NCBI GenBank assembly: GCA_018817845.1
Contig: JAHITH010000030.1
Coordinates: 1-16,122, forward strand
Direction: 5' to 3'
Length of the DNA stretch: 16,122 nt
Source of the DNA: Patescibacteria group bacterium
GTDB lineage: Bacteria; Patescibacteriota; Microgenomatia; UBA1400; MFAQ01
A program made the position numbers and the translations under genes. Position 1 is the first letter of the stretch. Each line of letters starts with the position of its first letter. The notes beneath the pieces were generated by a model. The model had not been told where the DNA came from. It worked only from the letters and a program-made list of their open reading frames with translations, and did no database searches. Shown here piece by piece: positions 7,613 to 13,882 of the stretch.

Positions 7613-7648
7613 AAAGCTTCATCGGATCTTTTGTATTTAAACTTAAGA

Positions 7649-7795
7649 CTATTTTACGGCCCCAATTTTAAACATTTTTGTACCGCAATCTGGGCATACT
7701 GACTTAGCAGCTGGTTTTCCATTCTTCATGGTTACTTCCTCAAAATCATCACCCACATCTTTCTTAGCGCGGCATTTTACACAATACATTGTCAT
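7649..7795 (-). CDS. DUF5679 zinc-ribbon protein (48 aa)
   Basis: This short gene encodes 48 residues beginning MTMYCVKC and ending CGTKMFKIGAVK. Cysteines at 5, 8, 34 and 37 form two CxxC pairs of a zinc ribbon, and the central TMKNGKPA block is characteristic of DUF5679. The function is unknown; such tiny ribbons are often RNA- or ribosome-associated, but that is a guess. The start at 7795 rather than the ATG at 7789 is chosen because a strong Shine-Dalgarno, AAGGGGGTGA, ends 6 nt before it. It lies 46 nt downstream of the basic TM protein gene and is likely its operon partner. Confidence 0.85.
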   Translation of the reverse strand: MTMYCVKCRAKKDVGDDFEEVTMKNGKPAAKSVCPDCGTKMFKIGAVK

Positions 7796-7801
7796 TCTAC
7801 T

Positions 7802-7811
7802 TCACCCCCTT
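7802..7811 (-). promoter_or_regulatory. Strong Shine-Dalgarno of the DUF5679 gene
   Basis: On the minus strand AAGGGGGTGA lies 6 nt before the ATG at 7795. It differs from the ideal AAGGAGGTGA at one base that still allows a G-U pair. It is the only convincing Shine-Dalgarno I find in the window and it fixes the start of this gene. Confidence 0.75.
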
Positions 7812-7841
7812 CTGTTTTTTCAAAAGCCTTTTTAAGAAGTA

Positions 7842-8087
7842 CTACCTAAAAAGATAGTGCCACAAGGCTAACTCCAAGGCTACAGCAAGCATAGTCAGTA
7901 TAATCGTCTTTGTCAAGTCCGTTCGCAAATAAGACTTATATATTTTCTTCGTCATTCTGGCTTGCCCAGAATCTTTTTTACCCAAACCTAGCTTATCAAT
8001 ATTCACTTTAAAACCCACAATTTCCCCTTGTCCTCGTCTATTTTGCACCCGCCTCTTTTGCTCCTTTGTTCTTCTTGTTTTTGCCAT
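7842..8087 (-). CDS. Hypothetical basic protein with C-terminal TM helix (81 aa)
   Basis: I do not recognise this family. The first about 20 residues are extremely basic (MAKTRRTKEQKRRVQNRRGQ), a linker rich in Gly, Lys and Asp follows, and residues about 58-79 form one hydrophobic helix ending at the C-terminus (TIILTMLAVALELALWHYLF). This is the layout of a tail-anchored protein with a cytoplasmic nucleic-acid-binding tail; the size and shape loosely recall small Sec accessory subunits, but there is no sequence support. A TATAAT on the minus strand at 8102-8097 lies 9 nt before the ATG, giving a nearly leaderless transcript. The DUF5679 gene follows 46 nt downstream. Confidence 0.65.
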   Translation of the reverse strand: MAKTRRTKEQKRRVQNRRGQGEIVGFKVNIDKLGLGKKDSGQARMTKKIYKSYLRTDLTKTIILTMLAVALELALWHYLFR

Positions 8088-8096
8088 GGTTCATAA

Positions 8097-8102
8097 ATTA
8101 TA
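8097..8102 (-). promoter_or_regulatory. -10 element before the basic TM protein gene
   Basis: Consensus TATAAT on the minus strand, 9 nt before the ATG at 8087. It predicts a leader of only about 2-3 nt. No clear -35. Confidence 0.4.
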
Positions 8103-8158
8103 GCTAAAATGTCTGCCTAAGCCAAGCGGAGATTATGTCGATATTCATAATTTTCTGA

Positions 8159-8164
8159 TAGAAT
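8159..8164 (+). promoter_or_regulatory. -10 element before the DUF4446 gene (leaderless)
   Basis: TAGAAT ends 7 nt before the ATG at 8172. A match at the -35 position is weak. It shares the 84-bp divergent gap with the promoter of the minus-strand pair. Confidence 0.4.
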
Positions 8165-8171
8165 TACCTTC

Positions 8172-8627
8172 ATGGATTTTATTTTAATTTCACTCATTGG
8201 TCTAGTTGTCTGGTTAGCATTGATCACATTTTTTTGCATCAGGCTCTCTTTTCACTATCGCCACCTTACCCAGGGCGTTACCAAAAAAAATCTTCTTTCT
8301 TCCCTTAACCATCTCATTGCTCAGTCCAAAATAAACAAAGAAGAACTAGACATGTTAACCCAAAAAGTAGACAGCGAAATTAAACAAAACAAACTCCATC
8401 TTCAAAAAATTGGTTTCAAGCGATTCAACCCTTTCACCAACACGGGTGGCAACCAAAGCTTTACCTTATGTTTGCTAGATGAAAACAACACAGGTATTGT
8501 GATAAGCTCATTACACAGCAGAGAGTCAACCAGACTCTACGCTAAAGAAATTATCAAAAGCAAATCAGAAACAGTCTCTCTCTCTTCCGAAGAGCAAGAG
8601 ATAGTAAAAGAGGCAACAAAAAAATAA
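8172..8627 (+). CDS. DUF4446 family membrane protein
   Basis: The 151-residue protein has one N-terminal membrane helix (residues about 3-24), a helical stretch likely to form a coiled coil (about 40-75), and the DUF4446 core. That core includes GFKRFNPFTNTGGNQSFTLCLLDENNTGIVISSLHSRESTRLYAKEI at about 82-128. In this family, known from Firmicutes and CPR bacteria, the core is predicted to be outside or at the membrane; its role is unknown. The C-terminal LSSEEQEIVKEA is typical. The stop is 2 nt before the DUF3048 start codon, so the pair forms a transcription unit. Confidence 0.85.
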   Translation: MDFILISLIGLVVWLALITFFCIRLSFHYRHLTQGVTKKNLLSSLNHLIAQSKINKEELDMLTQKVDSEIKQNKLHLQKIGFKRFNPFTNTGGNQSFTLCLLDENNTGIVISSLHSRESTRLYAKEIIKSKSETVSLSSEEQEIVKEATKK

Positions 8628-8629
8628 CT

Positions 8630-9781
8630 ATGCAAATCTCTGTAAAATCCAAATTAATAATCATTCTGGTTGCTACTTACCTTTCCTCAGCTGGTCTTAC
8701 TTTTGCTTTCTGGCCAACGTCTTCAGGCCTTGTGTCTCCAAGCATTACCACCGACCCGTCTGGCCAACCAACCATTGATCCAGGCGAACCAAGAACTGAA
8801 GCATGCCCTCTAAACAGCGCCTTATACACAAAAACAGAAAAAGCTTTATGGGAAACACGTCGCCCCATGGTCGTTATGATAGAAAATCACACAGAGGCTA
8901 GACCCCAGTCTGGTCTATCCAAGGCAGACATTGTTTACGAAACCATTGCCGAAGGTGGTATTACCAGATTCATGGCCGTCTACTACTGCGACGCCGCTTT
9001 TGGTGACACTATCTTGGGTCCAGTCAGAAGCGCTAGAACATACTTCCTAGACTGGGCTTCAGAGTATTCTGAAAATCCTATTTATGTTCATGTTGGTGGA
9101 GCCAATACTCCAGGCAAGGCCAATGCTCTAGGGCAGATAGGCGACTACGGCTGGTCTGGAGAGAATGACCTTAACCAATTTGGTCTTTCCATTAAAGAGT
9201 GCAGAAGAGATTACGACAGAATAGGCCACGACGTAGCCACAGAGCACTCTATGTACTGTTTCACAGAAGCCCTTTGGAAATTAGCAGACAAACGAGGTTG
9301 GTCCGCCATAGGAGAAGATAAAGAGTCTTGGGATGAAACCTTTACTTCTTGGAAGTTCACCAATAAAAAGCCAGAAAACGGTGATCCAGCCACCAACATA
9401 ACCTTTGACTTCTGGGACAAATTCAGCCAATACACCGTGAACTGGCAATACAGTGCAGACACCAAGGTTTACAAGAGAATCAATGGTGGTAAGAGTCAAA
9501 TAGACAACAACACAGATAATCAATTAGAAGCTACCACAGTCATGATTCAATTCGTCACGGAAACCGGACCGATAGACGATCTAAAACATATGCTCTACGG
9601 TACCACTGGTGCCGGCAAGGCAATCGTCTTTACCAATGGTCAAGCAGAAAAACTAACCTGGAAAAAGAAAACCCGCCTTGACCGCACCGTTTTCTACGAC
9701 TCCAAAGGCAAAGAATATAATTTTCAACCAGGCAAGATTTGGATAGAAGCCGTCTCCACCACCTCCACCATCTCCTACTAG
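8630..9781 (+). CDS. DUF3048 (YerB-like) exported protein
   Basis: The 383-residue protein begins with a hydrophobic export or anchor segment (residues about 8-27) and a Pro/Thr/Ser-rich linker without a lipobox cysteine. The N-terminal DUF3048 domain follows, with RRPMVVMIENHTEARPQSG and ADIVYETIAEGGITRFMAVY, then GPVRSARTYFLDWASEY. The C-terminal DUF3048 domain spans about 240-378 and ends RTVFYDSKGKEYNFQPGKIWIEAV. B. subtilis YerB is the named relative and its function is not established; a cell-envelope role is likely from location. It follows the DUF4446 gene by 2 nt and ends 26 nt from the convergent dinD gene; no clear terminator hairpin lies between them. Confidence 0.92.
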   Translation: MQISVKSKLIIILVATYLSSAGLTFAFWPTSSGLVSPSITTDPSGQPTIDPGEPRTEACPLNSALYTKTEKALWETRRPMVVMIENHTEARPQSGLSKADIVYETIAEGGITRFMAVYYCDAAFGDTILGPVRSARTYFLDWASEYSENPIYVHVGGANTPGKANALGQIGDYGWSGENDLNQFGLSIKECRRDYDRIGHDVATEHSMYCFTEALWKLADKRGWSAIGEDKESWDETFTSWKFTNKKPENGDPATNITFDFWDKFSQYTVNWQYSADTKVYKRINGGKSQIDNNTDNQLEATTVMIQFVTETGPIDDLKHMLYGTTGAGKAIVFTNGQAEKLTWKKKTRLDRTVFYDSKGKEYNFQPGKIWIEAVSTTSTISY

Positions 9782-9807
9782 CAACATTTTCGGATTACTA
9801 AGACACA

Positions 9808-10869
9808 CTACTCTTCACCAAAAAGAATTTCTTTTATCTTACTTTTCAATCTTTCGTTTACGTTTACACAATAAGGCAACATCAATTCTTTTTTGGAATC
9901 TCCACTATCAATTATTAACTTAATCTTTACATTTCCTAAATTATTTTTCAACAGATTGCTTAAATTGATTAGTTCTTTTTTTGACGTTCCTCCGGGGATA
10001 TGTATCGAAAATGATTCTTTAGAGTTATTATTATAAACTCCTTCTTCAAGAGTCTGGTGTTTAACAGCCCCAATTTTTTTTAAGTCCCTCAATAACTCTT
10101 TGATATGTCTTTCGGGTAGTAACTTCTCTGGGGTAACCCCTCCAATGGCTTTTATGGTTTCTCTCACCTTACCCCCAACCATATTGTGGGCACTAGAAGC
10201 TCCATGCTCATCTTTTATATTATCTCTTTTTAATTTTTCATCTGTTTGGGTAATTCTAAACAAGTTTGCTGCAAGCTCTGATGATCCTGCTCTATCTAGC
10301 AACTCACCTCTTTTTATACCCTTAGATTTCTCTACATAAAATAAAGATGAGCCATATAAACCACGATATCCTGCATCATTAAACAATCCAAAATTCTTTA
10401 CACCGACAGTCTTTGCAGTACCAAACAATTTTTTATTATGTTTTTTTACTTCGTCTCGAATAAATATTCTTTTTTCTCCCTCCTTTAGTTCTTGAGATAA
10501 TTCCTGTTTTCTTGTTTGAATGGCAAAATATGTTTGAGCTGTTGCAATCACTTGCTTTGAGGGACTCGCGTTTTGAGCGATGAGATAGCATGCATATCTC
10601 GAAAGACGAAACTCCACGATCTTTCTCTCTGCCCCTGAACCCAAAGGAACCATTTTCCTGATCTCACGAAAATGGCTTATAACATCTTGACCACTATTTA
10701 AACATGACTCCCTGGCCTTAAATATTACTTTGTTGAAATTCTCCCACCTCTTATATTCAAAAAGAGACATAATCTCATGAGCTTCCCAGTATTCGATACC
10801 ATTCTCGTCGACCTTTTTAGCCTCCTCAAATCCATTTGTTGGTTCAAGTGAAGCAATATTATCTCTCAT
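9808..10869 (-). CDS. dinD: DinD-like protein with DnaE-tail-like C-terminal domain, copy 2
   Basis: Residues 1-280 of this 353-residue protein align along the whole length of E. coli DinD. Recognisable blocks are the Bro-N part (EYWEAHEIMSLFEYKRWENF, KMVPLGSGAERKIVEFRLSRY, AQTYFAIQTRKQEL), GYRGLYG, SSELAANLFRITQTDEKLKRDNI and KVRETIKAIGGVTPEKL. After a short linker comes an extra domain of about 69 residues (285-353), with IHIPGGTSKKELINL, NVKIKLIIDS and LMLPYCVNVNERLKSKIKEIL. In my reading this resembles the C-terminal module of DNA polymerase III alpha. The frame continues upstream to a GTG at 10926. I choose the ATG at 10869 because it gives a DinD-like N-terminus and is preceded by an extended -10 (TGATATAAT) ending 7 nt away. 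It is divergent from the winged-helix gene at 10989. The link to DNA damage is inferred from the family. Confidence 0.85.
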   Translation of the reverse strand: MRDNIASLEPTNGFEEAKKVDENGIEYWEAHEIMSLFEYKRWENFNKVIFKARESCLNSGQDVISHFREIRKMVPLGSGAERKIVEFRLSRYACYLIAQNASPSKQVIATAQTYFAIQTRKQELSQELKEGEKRIFIRDEVKKHNKKLFGTAKTVGVKNFGLFNDAGYRGLYGSSLFYVEKSKGIKRGELLDRAGSSELAANLFRITQTDEKLKRDNIKDEHGASSAHNMVGGKVRETIKAIGGVTPEKLLPERHIKELLRDLKKIGAVKHQTLEEGVYNNNSKESFSIHIPGGTSKKELINLSNLLKNNLGNVKIKLIIDSGDSKKELMLPYCVNVNERLKSKIKEILFGEE

Positions 10870-10876
10870 CAATCGA

Positions 10877-10885
10877 ATTATATCA
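10877..10885 (-). promoter_or_regulatory. Extended -10 promoter of dinD copy 2 (leaderless)
   Basis: TGATATAAT on the minus strand (10885-10877) matches the extended -10 TGnTATAAT, which can work without a -35. It ends 7 nt before the ATG at 10869 and lies inside the upstream open frame, arguing against the GTG at 10926 as the start. Confidence 0.55.
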
Positions 10886-10988
10886 CCTCTTTCTGGCTTA
10901 GTTTTTGTTCTTCTTGACTTTTCCACATAGAAAGATATACTGCAGTTAATTCCTGCTCAATAATATATTTTAAGACCCGTTTGTCAAC

Positions 10989-11570
10989 ATGGCACAACTA
11001 TCAGACTTCATTATATCCAGAGTTAGAGTAAAACTTTTATCCATTTTTTTAAGTAAGCCTAACGGGATGTACTACGTTCGCGAGCTTACCAGAATGGCCA
11101 AAGAAGAAATAAACGCCATTAGAAGAGAGCTAAAAAGAATGCAAGACGTTGGCATGTTAAAAAGTGAAAAAAGAGGCAATAGGCTTTATTACACATACCA
11201 GACCTCTTACCCCTTTTATCCAGAGCTCCTAAATCTAGTCATCAAAAGCTCACCAGTTGGCCAGCAACTAATTAAAAACAAATCAAAATTAGGTTTCATT
11301 AAATATGCTTTCTTATCTCAAAAATTAATCCGTGGCATAGACAGAGACGCAGAGCACATCGATCTCTTAATAATTGGCAAGGTTATCATGCCTCAACTAT
11401 CTCTAATTGTAAAAAAACTAGAAAAAATCTTAGGTTCAGAAATAAACTACTCATCAATGACAGAAGAAGAATATAAATATAGAAAATCAAGAAAAGATCC
11501 TTTTATCACCTCCGTCTTGCTCCAGCCCAGAACAATGATCATTGGTGATGAAACTAAATTACTAGCTTAA
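10989..11570 (+). CDS. Winged-helix regulator with degenerate nucleotidyltransferase domain
   Basis: Residues 1-75 of this 193-residue protein form an ArsR-like winged helix: it recognises FLSKPNGMYYVRELTRMAKEEINAIRRELKRM (recognition helix) and GNRLYYTYQTSYPFYPE (wing). Residues about 95-180 resemble the minimal nucleotidyltransferase fold fused to such regulators in archaea and CPR bacteria (IDLLIIGKV, EINYSSMTEEEYKYR, DPFITSVLLQPRTMIIG). The catalytic GS motif is replaced by LSQKLIRG, and the first Asp of the SDID motif is His (EHID), so the domain is probably a binding rather than catalytic module. The stop shares one base with the next ATG. It is divergent from dinD copy 2 with a gap of about 120 bp. 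Targets are unknown. Confidence 0.75.
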   Translation: MAQLSDFIISRVRVKLLSIFLSKPNGMYYVRELTRMAKEEINAIRRELKRMQDVGMLKSEKRGNRLYYTYQTSYPFYPELLNLVIKSSPVGQQLIKNKSKLGFIKYAFLSQKLIRGIDRDAEHIDLLIIGKVIMPQLSLIVKKLEKILGSEINYSSMTEEEYKYRKSRKDPFITSVLLQPRTMIIGDETKLLA

Positions 11571-11752
11571 TGACCCATACTCAAAAAATAATCAAGGCAG
11601 GTAACTCACTTGCAGTCACCATTCCCTCGCCTTTGGTAAAAACCCTAGGGTTAAAAGCAAAAGACAGCGTTTTGGTGGTCCAGAAAGACGCAGAAAGTAT
11701 TACCTATAAATTCCTAAATCCTCAACAACTTACTCTCTCTAAAGATATATAA
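11570..11752 (+). CDS. AbrB/SpoVT-like DNA-binding protein
   Basis: The 60-residue protein shows a swapped-hairpin AbrB domain: QKIIKAGNSLAVTIPSPLVKTLGLKAKDSVLVVQ at residues 5-38. GNSLAVTIP is the family hallmark. Such proteins are transition-state regulators or MazE-type antitoxins. No toxin gene is adjacent, so a role as a partner of the winged-helix regulator, whose stop overlaps its ATG by one base, is more likely. Its stop codon overlaps the TATAAT preceding secD, so readthrough from this gene into secD and a separate secD promoter could both operate. Confidence 0.85.
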   Translation: MTHTQKIIKAGNSLAVTIPSPLVKTLGLKAKDSVLVVQKDAESITYKFLNPQQLTLSKDI

Positions 11753-11753
11753 T
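11748..11753 (+). promoter_or_regulatory. -10 element of secD (leaderless)
   Basis: Consensus TATAAT overlapping the AbrB-like stop codon and ending 6 nt before the secD ATG at 11760. No good -35 hexamer is seen. Confidence 0.45.
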
Positions 11754-11759
11754 TTCTCT

Positions 11760-13094
11760 ATGTCCAACAAAAAGCTTAATCGGCTTTTTCTTTTCATCTT
11801 AGGGTTATTCTTTGTCTGCCTATTCTTAAGTTTACCTAGAGAAATCAACATCTTTGGTCGCCAATTACCCGCCCTAAACATTAATCTGGGTCCAGTCAAA
11901 ATATATCGAGATCTTAACGTTAAACAAGGCCTAGACCTTCAAGGGGGCACCAGGGTTGTCCTTAAAGCAGACATGGAAAACATAAGCCCAGAAGATCGAA
12001 GCACCGCCCACGAATCAGTTCGTTCCGTCATTAGCAAACGGGTAGATCTTTATGGCGTCTCAGAAGCAAACATTAAAACATCCAAGGTGGGTGAAGAATA
12101 CAGATTGGTTGTGGAGCTACCAGGAATCGACCAACCGCAAGAAGCACTAGACCTTATTGGCCAAACAGCCAGACTGGTTTTTGCCTCACCCAAGTTCGAA
12201 GTTCCACCAGCATCTCCATCGGCCGAGCCAGTTCTAACCGGCTTTGAACCAACCGATCTAACAGGGGCCGATCTAAAAAGAGCTCAGGTCACCTTTGAAA
12301 CAGACAACAGGCAACCAGGTGTTTCCATAGAATTCAAAGACTCGGGTAAAGAAAAGTTTAGTCAGCTTACCAAAGAGTATCTCAATCAACCATTGGCAAT
12401 TATTTTAGACGACTCGATTTTAACCGCTCCCACAATCCAATCGGTTATCACTTCTGGTCAAGCCGTCATCACCGGTCAGTTCACCACCGAAGAAGCCAAA
12501 AACTTAAGTATTCAGTTAAACGCTGGTGCTTTACCGGTGCCAGTAAGCGTTTTAAGTCAAAAAAACATCCCCGCTACTCTTGGATCGCAGGCAGTTTCTC
12601 AAAGCGCAATTGCCGGTGGAATCGGTTTGAGCCTAGTGGTCTTGTTCATGACTGCCTACTACGGCTGGTTAGGTTTAATCGCCTCTTTCGGATTGGTCCT
12701 TTATGGCCTTATTACCCTAAGTATCTACAAACTTATTCCAGTAACCCTTACTCTTCCCGGTATTGCTGGCTTCCTGCTTTCGGTTGGTATGGCAGTAGAT
12801 TCAAACATCTTAATTTTTGAAAGGTACAAAGAAGAAATTAGAGCCGGTCGTTCACCCAAAGTTGCTTTAGAACTAGGTTTTGGTAGAGCCTGGGACTCAA
12901 TCAAAGACGCCAATACCGCCACCATAATAACCGCCCTTATCCTGTTCAATCCGTTGAACTGGAGCTTTTTAAACACCTCTGGTGCCGTTAGGGGATTTGC
13001 TCTCACCTTAATGATAGGAATATTTATCTCCCTCTTCACCGGCATCGTGGTCACCAGAACCTTATTAAGATTATTTTATAAAAAAGCAAGATGA
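11760..13094 (+). CDS. secD: Protein translocase subunit SecD
   Basis: SecD works with SecF and SecYEG, using the proton-motive force to help pull proteins across the membrane. The 444-residue protein starts with a TM helix (about 8-26) and the conserved GLDLQGGTRVVL at 57-68. A large extracytoplasmic region follows (about 70-270), including the first domain (EDRSTAHESVRSVISKRVDLYGV) and the base domain (GKEKFSQLTKEYLNQPLAIILDD, SGQAVITGQFTTEEAKNLSIQL, AGALPVP). Five further TM helices complete it. GMAVDSNILIFERYKEE at 343-359 holds the functional Asp (D347) of TM4, and DANTATIITALILF is the next conserved block. It overlaps secF by 4 nt (ATGA). The length is normal for bacteria with a compact SecD. 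Confidence 0.96.
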   Translation: MSNKKLNRLFLFILGLFFVCLFLSLPREINIFGRQLPALNINLGPVKIYRDLNVKQGLDLQGGTRVVLKADMENISPEDRSTAHESVRSVISKRVDLYGVSEANIKTSKVGEEYRLVVELPGIDQPQEALDLIGQTARLVFASPKFEVPPASPSAEPVLTGFEPTDLTGADLKRAQVTFETDNRQPGVSIEFKDSGKEKFSQLTKEYLNQPLAIILDDSILTAPTIQSVITSGQAVITGQFTTEEAKNLSIQLNAGALPVPVSVLSQKNIPATLGSQAVSQSAIAGGIGLSLVVLFMTAYYGWLGLIASFGLVLYGLITLSIYKLIPVTLTLPGIAGFLLSVGMAVDSNILIFERYKEEIRAGRSPKVALELGFGRAWDSIKDANTATIITALILFNPLNWSFLNTSGAVRGFALTLMIGIFISLFTGIVVTRTLLRLFYKKAR

Positions 13095-13783
13095 ACTGGC
13101 TAAAACTGTCACCTATATATTTTTTCATCTCCTTTATGCTCCTTTCGGTCAGCGTTTTTTCAATTGTCAAATACGGTTTTAACTTATCCATAGAATTCAC
13201 CGGTGGTACCGTTACTACTCCCCAAGGTTTCGAGTACGTTGGTCCCAGCATCGGTCAAGAAACCATCAGAAAAACAATTATCAGCATTGTCCTAGCCGTT
13301 GCCACCCTGCTAATTTACATTTCTTTCACCTTTAAAAAACTAAAGTTTGGCGTCTGTGCCATTATGGCTACATTACACGACTCACTAATTCTTCTGGGTA
13401 GCTTTTCCTTACTCGGCCACTTTTTTAATCTCCAGGTAGACCTTCTATTCGTCACCGCCGTACTTACCACCTTGTCATTCTCGGTCCACGACACTATCGT
13501 GGTCTTCGACCGCATCCGCGAGCTAAGTAAATTGACAGGGACGGTCCTTGTCACCAATGAGAAATCCACCATCAACCAAGCCATTACCGACACCATCGTT
13601 CGCTCTTTAAACAACTCTCTTACCATCATCTTTATGCTTTTAGCCTTGCTATTAATGGGGGCAGAGTCCACTAAACCGTTCATCTTAGCCCTTCTGATTG
13701 GTACCATCATCGGCACTTACTCCTCCACCTTCACTGCCGCCCCCCTCTTAATTATCTGGACAAAACTCTTCCCCAAAAGATAA
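13091..13783 (+). CDS. secF: Protein translocase subunit SecF, lacking most of its extracytoplasmic domain
   Basis: The 230-residue protein has the SecF N-terminus, with TM1 and FTGG at 36-39. It also has VGPSIGQETIRKTI at 50-63, LHDSLILLGSF, SFSVHDTIVVFDRIREL at about 132-148 and the final TM pair with IGTIIGTYSSTFTAAPLLI. Normal SecF proteins are about 290-320 residues because some 80-90 residues of periplasmic domain lie between FTGG and VGPSIG. Here only 10 residues separate them, so that domain is missing in frame. The six TM helices appear intact. A palindrome (13533-13553) lies in the loop after FDRIREL. The start overlaps secD by 4 nt. Either this lineage has a reduced SecF or the sequence carries an in-frame deletion. 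Confidence 0.92.
   Translation: MNWLKLSPIYFFISFMLLSVSVFSIVKYGFNLSIEFTGGTVTTPQGFEYVGPSIGQETIRKTIISIVLAVATLLIYISFTFKKLKFGVCAIMATLHDSLILLGSFSLLGHFFNLQVDLLFVTAVLTTLSFSVHDTIVVFDRIRELSKLTGTVLVTNEKSTINQAITDTIVRSLNNSLTIIFMLLALLLMGAESTKPFILALLIGTIIGTYSSTFTAAPLLIIWTKLFPKR
13533..13553. repeat. Palindromic element inside secF
   Basis: TGACAGGGAC and GTCCTTGTCA form 10-base arms around a single G, with one G-T mismatch. It encodes LTGTVLV in a variable loop of SecF. It resembles GGGAC/GTCCC palindromes that I recall as dispersed repeats in bacteria; only one copy is in this window. Confidence 0.45.
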
Positions 13784-13795
13784 CCACTCCCCATC

Positions 13796-13825
13796 AAAAA
13801 GTCCGATGGTTCGAACCATCGGACT
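13796..13825 (-). terminator. Intrinsic terminator of the CCA-enzyme gene
   Basis: A perfect 26-nt inverted repeat (13800-13825, arms AGTCCGATGGTTC and GAACCATCGGACT) is followed on the minus strand by TTTT at 13799-13796. It therefore terminates transcription from the cca side. On the plus strand no T-run follows, so it is a poorer terminator for secDF, though the hairpin could protect that mRNA's 3' end. Confidence 0.8.
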
Positions 13826-13882
13826 ATTCCAAGCTCAACCCGCGGGGTCGTGCCTAGCACTTAGCCTCAAACTTGATACAGT

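Noticed and set aside
10870..10926. GTG at 10926 as start of dinD copy 2 (372 aa).
   Set aside because: The 19 extra residues are not DinD-like, and an extended -10 lies between this GTG and the ATG at 10869.
10939..10946. ACTGCAGT palindrome in the dinD copy 2 / regulator gap as an operator.
   Set aside because: Only 8 bp, the flanking bases do not extend it, and no second copy was found near either gene.
13800..13825. GGTTCGAACC in the hairpin looks like a tRNA T-arm.
   Set aside because: The whole 26 nt is a perfect palindrome, there is no acceptor, D-arm or anticodon arm around it, and T's follow on the minus strand, as in a terminator.
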